This document shows, piece by piece, positions 1 to 7,631 of a stretch of DNA of 55,594 nucleotides. The notes below the pieces were generated by a model. That model was not told where the DNA came from, did no database searches, and was given only the letters and a program-made list of their open reading frames with translations. Each line of letters starts with the position of its first letter. The stretch's first letter is position 1. Source of the DNA: Neobacillus mesonae (GTDB lineage: Bacteria; Bacillota; Bacilli; Bacillales; Cytobacillaceae); NCBI RefSeq assembly GCF_023715155.1, contig NZ_JAMBNQ010000034.1, positions 1-55,594 on the forward strand, written 5' to 3'. Position numbers and translations under genes: made by a program.

Positions 1-83
1 GTACCCATGTGATGGAATAGTTTCACATAATATAAAAATATTGTTAGAAAATCGTGTCGAAAAATATTTTTTTGACACCCCAC

Positions 84-101
84 CAACGGGTCAAACCGTT
101 G
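84..101. promoter_or_regulatory. Perfect inverted repeat upstream of the KGG stress gene
   Basis: CAACGG and CCGTTG (6-bp arms) are separated by GTCAAA, ending 33 bases before the start codon of the next gene. A TTGACA sits at 72-77 but no well-spaced -10 box follows, and I see no sigma-B promoter in the 134 bases available. It could be an operator or chance; the true promoter may lie further upstream. Confidence 0.3.
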
Positions 102-134
102 ATAAATCAACATTTATAGAGGGAGGAAAATAAA

Positions 135-380
135 ATGGCTAACAATAATAACGGTAGAATGAGTATGGAAGAAAGAGGACGTAAGGGTGGACAAGCAACC
201 GCAGAAAGGCATGATCAAGAGTTTTATCAAGAAATCGGTCAAAAAGGCGGAGAGGCGACAGCCGAAAATCATGATCAAGAGTTTTATCAAGAGATTGGTC
301 AAAGAGGCGGAGAAGCGACAGCTGAGAATCATGATCAAGAGTTTTATCAAAAGATCGGTCAAAAAGGCGGAAAGTCTTAA
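135..380 (+). CDS. GsiB-like KGG-repeat general stress protein
   Basis: This encodes an 81-residue, very hydrophilic protein made of 20-residue units. The Lys/Arg-Gly-Gly motif recurs at residues 17, 37, 57 and 77, each followed by a conserved Ala-Thr-Ala-Glu and His-Asp-Gln-Glu-Phe-Tyr-Gln segment. This is the KGG (stress-induced, LEA group 1-like) repeat of Bacillus subtilis GsiB, a cytoplasmic desiccation/stress protein under sigma-B; this copy has fewer repeats than GsiB. A GGGAGG Shine-Dalgarno precedes the ATG at good distance. The repeat identity at DNA level (60-bp period) suggests recent duplication. It stands alone, closed by a terminator. The molecular function of the family is not firmly known; family assignment is secure, regulation here is not visible. 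Confidence 0.9.
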   Translation: MANNNNGRMSMEERGRKGGQATAERHDQEFYQEIGQKGGEATAENHDQEFYQEIGQRGGEATAENHDQEFYQKIGQKGGKS

Positions 381-410
381 TGGATGATAATTAACCATAT
401 CTAATCAGAA

Positions 411-446
411 AAAATGAGCTTGTACAAACATGTGCAAGCTCATTTT
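411..446 (+). terminator. Intrinsic terminator after the KGG gene
   Basis: Perfect 12-bp inverted repeat (AAAATGAGCTTG / CAAGCTCATTTT) around a 12-base loop, ending in a short T run. Confidence 0.8.
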
Positions 447-593
447 CTGTTCGAATTGACGGAATCTACCTGCACAAAACAGGCTAATTGTGGGGTACAT
501 TTTATTGTTTTGCCCATATCAGGGCATTTCTTTTATTTGCATTTGGGAGTATTAAATATCCAGACCTCTCCCTTTGACTTTCAAACTCAAAAA

Positions 594-620
594 GTTTAAG
601 TCTCTACTCTCAGAGGGTAT
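594..620 (+). promoter_or_regulatory. Sigma-B-type promoter of the DksA-like gene
   Basis: GTTTAA (594-599), a 15-base spacer and GGGTAT (615-620) match the Bacillus sigma-B consensus exactly at both boxes. The start codon follows at 665. Confidence 0.8.
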
Positions 621-624
621 ATAT

Positions 625-660
625 AAAGGAGATATTAAAGGAGATATTAAAGGAGAGAGA
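625..660 (+). repeat. Tandem 12-bp repeat that triplicates the Shine-Dalgarno
   Basis: Three 12-base units follow head to tail: AAAGGAGATATT, AAAGGAGATATT and AAAGGAGAGAGA. Each carries an AAAGGAG ribosome-binding core; only the last is at a functional distance from the ATG at 665. Confidence 0.85.
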
Positions 661-664
661 AATC

Positions 665-1023
665 ATGTTAACAGAGAAAGAGCTTATTCATCTAAAGAAA
701 AAATTATTACGAACAAAGAAAGAGATGATTCAAATGTTGGAGGCAAACCAGTTATCATCGTTGACTGATGAAAAGTTTACGATCCACCACAATCATGTGG
801 CAGGTTTAGAGGCAAAGGAAAAACAAATTACAATAGCCTATTCAGTGCAAAATATATTAAATCAGGTAAATGAAGCGTTAGAGCGAATATGCAGAGGGAC
901 GTATGGTAAATGTGTCGATACAGGTGAGGACATTCCTTATGGAGACTCGAAGTCTTACCCTATGCAAAACGTACGGTAGAAGCGCAAAAAAGGTTTGATG
1001 AAGAGACAGGTCCTATTCAGTAG
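665..1023 (+). pseudogene. DksA/TraR-type stress protein, frameshifted
   Basis: The first about 90 residues read as a DksA/TraR-like protein of the YteA/YocK kind: a helical N-terminal region (TEKELIHLKKKLL) and the C-terminal zinc-finger-like motif ending CVDTGEDIPY. The frame then breaks near 940; in the next frame the expected tail continues (EVLPYAKRTVEAQKRFDEE, then TGPIQ and stop at 1023). One missing base after TATG restores the family pattern IPYERLE. As it stands the product would be 104 residues with a wrong last 13. In this family such proteins are small regulators or stress proteins of uncertain role. The gene has its own sigma-B-type promoter and a terminator, so it was a single-gene unit. 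Either a real mutation or a one-base sequencing error in a GAGAG run. Confidence 0.8.
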
Positions 1024-1026
1024 GGG

Positions 1027-1052
1027 AAGAAGTCTGCAAGCCTTCTTTTTTT
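1027..1052 (+). terminator. Terminator of the DksA-like gene
   Basis: AAGAAG (1027-1032) and CTTCTT (1042-1047) flank a 9-base loop, followed by a run of T. Confidence 0.6.
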
Positions 1053-1062
1053 TACGGTCTAG

Positions 1063-1218
1063 ATGAACCTTAAGTTATTACAGAAATGGATTCAGTTTTC
1101 CAATTCACGTCGTACCATAGTTGAATCATCTTTATTAATGGAATTCAAACAAGCAGCCAATTCAGGAGAGGTCCATAAATATATGGTAGAAATTCAGAAG
1201 CATCATGCTGCGTTTTAA
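1063..1218 (+). CDS. Possible 51-residue small protein or gene remnant
   Basis: An open frame from ATG to TAA encodes 51 residues beginning MNLKLLQKWIQF and ending QKHHAAF. Composition is protein-like and amphipathic, but there is no Shine-Dalgarno and the preceding terminator ends only a few bases upstream. I do not recognise it. It may be the tail of a decayed gene. Confidence 0.2.
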   Translation: MNLKLLQKWIQFSNSRRTIVESSLLMEFKQAANSGEVHKYMVEIQKHHAAF

Positions 1219-1320
1219 GTAAATTTTTAATTAAAAGCGATTTATCTGTGTCGATAATTTGGATACGCTATCGACCACTTCAAAAGAGGCTCTATTTTTC
1301 GGTGAATGAAAGATGTTTAT

Positions 1321-1480
1321 GGCAAAAACCATGAATTATAAAGTAATATTTCCAAGTATTTCACCGGTACATCGATTCCCAATATGAGTCCCGCGAGCCA
1401 ACTGATAACTCCTCCAATAATTAATGACTAATGACCAAATAAATGCCGTGAGCACTCTTACAAGTAATGGTATGTAAAAA
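1321..1480 (-). pseudogene. Possible remnant of a membrane-protein gene
   Basis: Read on the minus strand, two hydrophobic stretches in different frames (VRVLTAFIWSLVI, then GGVISWLAGLILGIDVP) could be parts of one integral membrane protein interrupted by a frameshift. No start or Shine-Dalgarno is evident. The rest of the 1219-1577 stretch holds nothing I can assign, and in particular no recognisable rsbV, the anti-anti-sigma gene that usually precedes rsbW. Confidence 0.2.
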
Positions 1481-1577
1481 AACCGAAGATTCGGTTGTTA
1501 AACAAAAAAGATTTAAATATATCTTTGGATACTTTATCATCCATATATCGCTTGAGTCAGTTTTATCTCGAAAATGG

Positions 1578-1603
1578 GTTTGAATTTAGGTTTAGAAGGG
1601 TAT
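1578..1603 (+). promoter_or_regulatory. Sigma-B-type promoter upstream of rsbW
   Basis: GTTTGA (1578-1583), a 14-base spacer and GGGTAT (1598-1603) form a near-consensus sigma-B promoter 33 bases before the rsbW start. It implies autoregulation of the operon, as in other bacilli, although sigB itself is broken here. Confidence 0.75.
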
Positions 1604-1636
1604 GAAACAACTAACTTATTAAAGGTGATGATAAGG

Positions 1637-2123
1637 ATGAATCAAATGATGGATTATATAGAAATTAAAGTTCCTGCCAAACCGGACCATGCAGGTGTCA
1701 TTCGATTGACGTTATCAGGAATTGCCAGCACCATGCGTATACATATGAGGAAATGGAAGATAAGATATGAAAATTGCGGTAGGTGAAGCCTGTTCGAACG
1801 CTATTCAGTATGCGAATGCAGGGGCCAAAGGCGGTGTAGTGATTGTCGGCTTTGGCATCTATCAGGATAAGCTTGAAATGATGGTGACAAGCAGCGGTAA
1901 GAGTTTTAATTTTTCCAAGACTCAAACCGAACGTAGCCCTTATACGGAATCAAATATAGTTGAACATCTCTTGGTGAATGGCTTAGGCCTCTATTTGATC
2001 GAAACGCTTATGGATGAGGTCCGTGTAATGAATCATTCAGATGTCACGGTCTTCATGATGAAGCGTCTAGGCGGGGAGCGTGAAAATCATGACGAATCCA
2101 TCTTAAATGGTGAAAAGATCTAA
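1637..2123 (+). pseudogene. rsbW: Anti-sigma-B factor RsbW, disrupted
   Basis: RsbW is the GHKL-fold kinase and anti-sigma factor that holds sigma-B inactive and phosphorylates RsbV. The N-terminus (DYIEIKVPAKPDHAGVIRLT) and, in another frame, the rest (KIAVGEACSNAIQYA, then the glycine-rich NGLGLYLIETLMDEVRV) are clearly RsbW. Between them, around 1731-1768, comparison with the family pattern MGYTYEEMEDMKIAV shows a missing base after the Met codon and a 5-bp tandem duplication (AAGAT AAGAT). No single frame gives the whole protein. The start ATG at 1637 follows AAGGTGATGATAAGG. The end overlaps the start of sigB, the normal operon arrangement. Either a true pseudogene or several local errors; the duplication argues for real mutation. 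Confidence 0.88.
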
Positions 2124-2855
2124 GGAAGAAATCGATGCTTTGATTCTGGCTTTCCAAAAGAACCAGGACGGAGAGGCACAAACTACTTTGACCGAGCACT
2201 ATACAGGACTTGTCGCGAGCCTTGTGCGAAAATATTCAAAGGGAAAGAGCTTTCATGAGGATATTATGCAGGTCGGAATGGTTGGATTTTTAAACGCCAT
2301 TAGAAGATATGAGCCGGGCGCCGGAAAAACGTTTGAGTCCTTTTTAATCCCGACCGTAATCGGGGAAATCAAACGGTTTTTAAGGGATAAAGCATGGAGC
2401 ATTCATGTTCCGAGAGGGATTAAGGAATTATGGGTTAAAATCAATTCCGTCATGGACGAACTTACCAATCACTATCAGCGTTCATCAAAAATCCATGAAG
2501 TCGCCGAGTATTTGGACGCCTCTGAGGAGACGTGCTAGAAGCGATGGAAATGGGGAAAAGCTACCAGGCTGTTTCTGTCGACCAACCCATTGAAATTGGC
2601 TCCGAGGGAAGCACGGTGCCGACGCACGACATTCTTGGGTTCCGAGATCCAGGCTTTGAAAAAGTGGACAAGAAGTTGTTAATTGAAAGCTCCCTTACAG
2701 TGTTGACGGAGAGAGAATTAGCCATTCTTCATTGTACATTTATAGAAAACAAAACCCAAAAGGAAACTGGTGAATTTTTAGGAATCTCGCAAATGCACAT
2801 ATCACGACTTCAAAAAAAAGCACTCAAAAAACTACGAAGGGCACTCAGCAAATAA
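2089..2855 (+). pseudogene. sigB: General stress sigma factor SigB, disrupted twice
   Basis: SigB is the alternative sigma factor of the general stress response. Regions 2, 3 and 4 are recognisable: KYSKGKSFHEDIMQVGMVGF, VIGEIKRFLRDKAWSIHVPR, and the region-4 helix-turn-helix KETGEFLGISQMHISRLQKK. Two lesions are visible. The natural start is probably ATG 2089 (after GGGGAG), giving MTNPS and then TAA at 2104-2106, in frame with the body, where Lys would be expected. A second break lies near 2533: SEE is followed by a one-base deletion, and VLEAMEMGKSYQAVS continues in the next frame. Reinitiation at ATG 2107 would still give only a 143-residue protein lacking region 4. The 5' end overlaps rsbW. 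Confidence 0.9.
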
Positions 2856-2928
2856 AAGGCGCCTGACACCTGCAGTGTTTTTATGGAACACATCAGGTAT
2901 AGGTATTTTTTAGAAAGGAAAATCAGCT

Positions 2929-4086
2929 ATGGATAAAATGAATATAGTAATTGTGGATGATAATGCAACAAATCTCATGATTATCGAAAAAATCTTGAAG
3001 CGTGCCGGATATCGAAAAATTGTTATGCTGTCCTCTGCGAAGGAATTATATCAGTATTTGCGGCTGAATGATGCAGAGTCTGAGGAAGTGCCGGTTGATT
3101 TGATTTTGATGGATTTGATGATGCCGGAAATAGATGGAATTGAAGCGTGCCGTACGGTTTTGAGCCATGAACAGTTTCACGACCTGCCGATTATTTTTGT
3201 CACGGCGATGGGTGATTCCAATAAGATGGCTGAGGCGATGGATGCCGGCGCCCTTGATTACGTCATGAAGCCGATTAATAAAGTCGAGCTTTTGGCGAGG
3301 ATACGTTCGGTTTTACGCTTAAAGCACGAAAAAGATTTGCGCAAGGAACGCGAAGAGCGGATTCAATATGAGCTGGATTTGGCGAAACAGGTGCAGCGAA
3401 GTATGCTGAGCGGTCCTCTTCATGAAGACAATGTGACCATTTCAGCCGTCTACAAACCTTCATTTGAACTCGCCGGTGATTTGTATGCGTGGTATCGGAT
3501 TTCGCCGACCCGTTATGGCGTGATTTTGCTGGATGTGATGGGGCATGGGATTTCCTCCTCTCTTGTGTGTATGTACATATATTCTGTGTTAAAAGATACA
3601 ATTATCGGACTAGGGGATCCCGTGGAGGTTATGCAGGAGCTGAACCGGCGGATGAATCAGCTGAAGATGCCGGATAGTTTGAGTTTAATCAATTACTATT
3701 TTACGGCGATTTATTTTGTTTTGGACACGGAGGCACAGACGATTGAGTATGTGAATGCCGGGCATCCGGCGGGGATTGCAATTGTCGATGATGAGGTGAA
3801 GCTTTTGACATCGGGGTCCTGTGCGCTGGGTTTTTTCGATGAGATAGAGATGGTAAAAGAGGTTATTCCATATCGCGATGAGGCACGGATTTTGCTTTAT
3901 ACAGATGGGGTGTCGGAGTGGCTCGAGGATGAATATGGAGATGCAATGGAGCGGCTGGCGGACAGTCTTCGGGATGCCTCTGGAGTTGAGGATAAGGAAG
4001 CTGAGTGCTTGCTGGAGCGGCTGCAGCTGAATCTCGATTCACCCAAGGATGATATGTGTTTAGTGATGGTATCGACGGGGATTTAA
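2929..4086 (+). CDS. rsbY: RsbY-type response regulator with PP2C phosphatase domain
   Basis: The 385-residue protein has an N-terminal receiver domain (about residues 1-125, phospho-acceptor Asp62 in the motif MDLMMPEIDG, Lys near PIN) and, after a coiled linker, a SpoIIE/PP2C-like Ser/Thr phosphatase domain (about 185-385). The latter shows metal-binding aspartates in ELAGDLYAW, LLDVMGHGIS and YTDGVSEW. This is the architecture of Bacillus cereus RsbY, which dephosphorylates RsbV and so frees sigma-B when phosphorylated by RsbK. The gene follows sigB, with rsbK and rsbM further down. A weak promoter-like pair (GTTTTT, 12 bases, AGGTAT) lies at 2877-2900 within an imperfect hairpin. All key residues are intact, in contrast to the broken rsbW and sigB. 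Confidence 0.92.
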   Translation: MDKMNIVIVDDNATNLMIIEKILKRAGYRKIVMLSSAKELYQYLRLNDAESEEVPVDLILMDLMMPEIDGIEACRTVLSHEQFHDLPIIFVTAMGDSNKMAEAMDAGALDYVMKPINKVELLARIRSVLRLKHEKDLRKEREERIQYELDLAKQVQRSMLSGPLHEDNVTISAVYKPSFELAGDLYAWYRISPTRYGVILLDVMGHGISSSLVCMYIYSVLKDTIIGLGDPVEVMQELNRRMNQLKMPDSLSLINYYFTAIYFVLDTEAQTIEYVNAGHPAGIAIVDDEVKLLTSGSCALGFFDEIEMVKEVIPYRDEARILLYTDGVSEWLEDEYGDAMERLADSLRDASGVEDKEAECLLERLQLNLDSPKDDMCLVMVSTGI

Positions 4087-4289
4087 GATGGGGTGCTTTT
4101 TGCCTTTTTGTAAAAGGTAATTTTGGTGTTTTGAAGGTTAGGTGGGGATTGCATTGTCCAAAAAACAGGAACAGTAACTTTTTTGGCGGTCAATGGGAAC
4201 CAGGGTTTGCTTTGATAACAGACAAATTCCTTGGTTTATCCGCTGTAACTGTTCTCTTTAGTAATTGATGGGGTACCAAGGCATTTCAA

Positions 4290-4320
4290 GAAAACTGTCC
4301 TTCATGATAGAAGGACAGTC
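4290..4320 (-). terminator. Terminator of dps
   Basis: Perfect 10-bp stem ACTGTCCTTC / GAAGGACAGT with a 6-base loop; on the minus strand it is followed by TTTT. It also separates dps from the convergent rsbY. Confidence 0.85.
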
Positions 4321-4328
4321 CTAATATA

Positions 4329-4781
4329 TTATTCTTCTAAATAAGCCCCAAGCATCCACTTGTGTTTTTCCAGCGATGCCCGAATCGTAATAAACATATC
4401 AGCGGTTGGCTGATCCTCCTGGTCTTCGGCAGCGGTGATTCCTTCTGTTAGCTCGCTGCATATAGTGTCAAAGTCATTTGCCAGCGCCTGGATCATATCC
4501 GCAGCAGAAGTCTCCCTACCAGAAGCTTCCTCAATCGAGGCTGCCTCTAAATGCTCCTTCAACGTAGCAGCAGGACTAGCCCCTACCGCCAGCATCCTCT
4601 CCGCAATCGTATCCAGATGCTGCGCCGCTTCCTTATATAACTCTTCAAATTTCAGATGAAGTGTAAAGAAGTTTTTTCCCTTTACATACCAATGATAATG
4701 ATGCAGTTTCATATAAAGAACCGAGAAATTAGCAACCTGCTTATTAAGCTTAACTGATACTTTTTTCATTTTTTCTTCCAT
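4329..4781 (-). CDS. dps: Dps-family miniferritin
   Basis: A 150-residue Dps/ferritin-like protein that stores iron and protects DNA against oxidative damage as a dodecamer in the cytoplasm. The inter-subunit ferroxidase ligands of the family are present: His30 and His42 (motifs KLHHYHWYVKG and FFTLHLKFEEL) with Asp57 and Glu61 (HLDTIAER). The length is typical. The ATG follows GGGAGGTAAATAAAG. It lies on the opposite strand between rsbY and rsbK; Bacillus cereus carries a ferritin-like gene (orf4) next to sigB too, so the neighbourhood is conserved in content though not in orientation. A sigma-B-type promoter precedes it and a strong terminator follows. Confidence 0.95.
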   Translation of the reverse strand: MEEKMKKVSVKLNKQVANFSVLYMKLHHYHWYVKGKNFFTLHLKFEELYKEAAQHLDTIAERMLAVGASPAATLKEHLEAASIEEASGRETSAADMIQALANDFDTICSELTEGITAAEDQEDQPTADMFITIRASLEKHKWMLGAYLEE

Positions 4782-4817
4782 CTTTATTTACCTCCCAATT
4801 ATGTCGTTACCTATTAA

Positions 4818-4843
4818 ATACCACGGTGCCCGTGATGTTAAAC
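4818..4843 (-). promoter_or_regulatory. Sigma-B-type promoter of dps
   Basis: On the minus strand, GTTTAA (4838-4843), a 14-base spacer and TGGTAT (4818-4823) match the sigma-B consensus with one mismatch, 36 bases before the dps start. Confidence 0.65.
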
Positions 4844-4946
4844 TATTTTTTAAAAAAAACATCTCAGGACCAATGTCCCATTGGGTCACAGCCATCAAAA
4901 CGATAAGATAGAAATATGAATTTTTTCCAAAAAGGAGGGACCTGCC

Positions 4947-7631
4947 ATTAAAAAGTTCAATATACACGCCAAAATCATCACCGGCTATTTAACCATCTTG
5001 ATTTGCCTGGTGCTGGTCTTGCTGATCGTGATGAACCGGATGACTGCTTTGCAGAAAGAGGTCGATTTCGTTTCGCAGCATGATGTCGAGGTCCACGATT
5101 TGGCGAATCAGATTCAAAAAAATATGCTCGACATGGAAACCGGGATGAGGGGGTTCGTCATTACCGGTGATGAGCAATACCTCGAACCCTATAATCAAGC
5201 GAACCGAAGCTGGCTTAATAACTACAACAAACTCCACTCTCTGTTGAAGGAAAATGGGAACCAGCAGCGTACGCTGGATGAGATGAAGCCGCTGATAATC
5301 GACTGGATCACCGATTTTGGAGAAGCGGCGATTCAGCAAAAAAAAGCGGGGGACACGACTGCCCTGAACGCGCAATTTAAGAATCACGGGGAAGAGAAGA
5401 TGATGGAGCAGCTGCGCACGCAGTTTACATCCTTTCTTGCAAAAGAAAAGCAGTCAACAAACGAGCGTATCAACAAGCTCAATCAGAACACTGCCAATTT
5501 AAAAATTACTTTATATGCCATTATACTGATGGTCACGGTGATTACCCTCGTAACCGCGTTTTACCTGTCCCGTTCGATTGTCCATACCATCAGGCAGGTA
5601 GTGAAAACGATTAAGAGTATTACAGAATCAAAGGTTGACCTAACAACACGGATTCATGTAAAAACAAAGGACGAGACCCGCGAGCTTGCGGACGCAATGA
5701 ACGACTTACTCAACAATCTTGAAAAACAAAGCTGGGTACAAAAAAGTATCACTGAAATTTCGCTAATCTATCAGGGAATCACCGATGTTAAAGAATTATC
5801 AAAAGGCTTTTTAATGAAGCTTGCGCCAATGCTGGAGGCGGTTTACGGGGTTATTTATCTCCGTAAAACTCAAGACAGTGAGGTGTTCTACGTAAAGGCT
5901 GCAAGCTATGCTTTGGCAAACGATGCTGAAATGGCTGAAAGTTTCCGTCCTGGGGAAGGGGTCATCGGACAAGCAGCAGTTGATAAAAGAATCTTCCTGA
6001 TTGACCGCCTGCCGGAAGAACATTTCAAAATGATCACAGGATTAGGGGCATCTTCACCAAGAAGTTTATTAGTAGCGCCTATATTGTATGAAGGAAGAGT
6101 TGAAGCGGTGGTGGAATTTGCGGCGCTTGAGCCGTTTCAGTCAAAACACCTGACATTACTCGACCTTCTGCAAGATAAATTCGGTTCGGCCATTTCAAGT
6201 GTTCAAGGCCGGATGGAAGTGGAGCGGCTGCTTGGGGAGTCCCAGGTCATGACAGAGGAGCTCCAGGCGCAGTCCGAGGAACTGCAGGCACAGTCGGAAG
6301 AATTACAAATGCAACAGGACCAGCTGCAAACGACGAATGAATTTTTAGCTGTTCAGAAGCAATACGCTGAACAGCGGGCGCTCGAGCTGAAAAAAGCGAA
6401 GGACGAACTTGAGGAATACTCGCGCAAGCTGCAGCAGAGTTCGCAGTACAAATCGGATTTCCTCGCGAACATGTCGCATGAGCTGCGTACACCGCTTAAT
6501 AGCATTATTATTTTGTCGCAGATGCTGATGGAGAGTGACGAGGACACCAATCTGGAGGAAGTGAAGGATTCGGCCCGTGTCATCAATACTGCCGGCGAAG
6601 ACTTGCTTCGATTGATTAATGATATCCTCGACCTTTCCAAGATTGAAGCCGGAAAAATTGAAATTTTAACAGATGAAGTCAACGTAACGGAACTGCCGCA
6701 GATGTTACGAAATATGTTCGACCCGGTTGCAGCGAAAAAGAATTTAACATTTGAAGTAATGATGGATTCAGATGTTCCGGATGTTATATCAACGGACGGT
6801 CAGAGACTTCAGCAAATTTTGAAAAACTTATTGTCCAACGCCTTTAAATTTACGGAAAAAGGGTCTGTTTCCGTTAGGATTAGTTTGGCTGAAAGGGGGC
6901 TGGCAATCGCGGTTCGTGATACTGGCATTGGAATCCCGCCAGATAAGCAGCAAATTATTTTTGAGGCCTTCCAGCAGGTCGACGGTACGACGAACCGGCA
7001 ATACGGTGGAACTGGACTAGGGTTGTCCATCTGTCGTGAATTTACCCATTTGCTTGGCGGCACCCTTACAGTCGACAGCGAGCCTGGGAAGGGAAGCACG
7101 TTTACATTATATATTCCGTCTACACTTGAGATTGTCGAATCGCCTGAGCCGTTGGCGCTAGAAGAAGCAGCTGTCACAGTGAGTGAGAGTGAGCTGGTGA
7201 AGCAGGAAGAAGCCGCGTCAGTGGAATATGAAGGCTCTATTTTTAAAGGAAAAAAGATCCTGCTTGTAGAGGATGACGGACGGAATATTTTCGCACTCAT
7301 CTCGGCTCTTGAGAAAAAGGGAATCATTGTGGAAGTTGCAAAAAACGGTAAAGAGGCAATCGGTATCCTAAGGGAAGGGTCTGATTTTGATCTGGTGATT
7401 ATGGATATAATGATGCCGGTCATGGGCGGTTATGAGACAATGCAGATTATTCGCGGGGAGCTTGGGATGCACAAGCTGCCGATTATTGCACTGACTGCGA
7501 AGGCGATGAAGGGTGAGCGGGAGAAGTGTATGGAAGCAGGGGCTTCTGACTATATTATGAAGCCGTTAAACATCAACCAGCTATTCTCGTTGATGAGCGT
7601 ATGGCTGACGGAGCAGGTGGATGGAGAATGA
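4947..7631 (+). CDS. rsbK: RsbK-type hybrid sensor histidine kinase, apparent ATT start
   Basis: From ATT 4947 this encodes 894 residues. Order of parts: membrane segment (about 11-29), CHASE3-type sensor region (MRGFVITGDEQYLEPY), second membrane segment (about 190-210), HAMP, GAF domain (about 265-420), coiled coil with repeated EELQAQSEELQ, HisKA with phospho-acceptor His511 (NMSHELRTPLNS), HATPase (DTGIGIP, GGTGLGLS) and a C-terminal receiver (Asp820, MDIMMPVMGG). This matches Bacillus cereus RsbK, which phosphorylates RsbY. The start is odd: GGAGG lies 8 bases before ATT AAA AAG, and no ATG/GTG/TTG is nearby. The first orthodox start, TTG 4998, has no Shine-Dalgarno and removes half of the first membrane segment. 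The stop overlaps rsbM by four bases. Confidence 0.93.
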   Translation: MKKFNIHAKIITGYLTILICLVLVLLIVMNRMTALQKEVDFVSQHDVEVHDLANQIQKNMLDMETGMRGFVITGDEQYLEPYNQANRSWLNNYNKLHSLLKENGNQQRTLDEMKPLIIDWITDFGEAAIQQKKAGDTTALNAQFKNHGEEKMMEQLRTQFTSFLAKEKQSTNERINKLNQNTANLKITLYAIILMVTVITLVTAFYLSRSIVHTIRQVVKTIKSITESKVDLTTRIHVKTKDETRELADAMNDLLNNLEKQSWVQKSITEISLIYQGITDVKELSKGFLMKLAPMLEAVYGVIYLRKTQDSEVFYVKAASYALANDAEMAESFRPGEGVIGQAAVDKRIFLIDRLPEEHFKMITGLGASSPRSLLVAPILYEGRVEAVVEFAALEPFQSKHLTLLDLLQDKFGSAISSVQGRMEVERLLGESQVMTEELQAQSEELQAQSEELQMQQDQLQTTNEFLAVQKQYAEQRALELKKAKDELEEYSRKLQQSSQYKSDFLANMSHELRTPLNSIIILSQMLMESDEDTNLEEVKDSARVINTAGEDLLRLINDILDLSKIEAGKIEILTDEVNVTELPQMLRNMFDPVAAKKNLTFEVMMDSDVPDVISTDGQRLQQILKNLLSNAFKFTEKGSVSVRISLAERGLAIAVRDTGIGIPPDKQQIIFEAFQQVDGTTNRQYGGTGLGLSICREFTHLLGGTLTVDSEPGKGSTFTLYIPSTLEIVESPEPLALEEAAVTVSESELVKQEEAASVEYEGSIFKGKKILLVEDDGRNIFALISALEKKGIIVEVAKNGKEAIGILREGSDFDLVIMDIMMPVMGGYETMQIIRGELGMHKLPIIALTAKAMKGEREKCMEAGASDYIMKPLNINQLFSLMSVWLTEQVDGE

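Noticed and set aside
2107..2855. Programmed frameshift to make full-length SigB
   Set aside because: No slippery heptamer or stimulatory structure is evident at the shift, and the stop codon at 2104 would remain a second barrier.
4870..4895. Near-palindrome GACCAATG / CATTGGGTC as an rsbK operator
   Set aside because: One-base bulge, no partner copy elsewhere in the window, no clear promoter next to it.
6247..7423. Long minus-strand frames inside rsbK
   Set aside because: They are shadows of a gene with unmistakable kinase domains on the plus strand.
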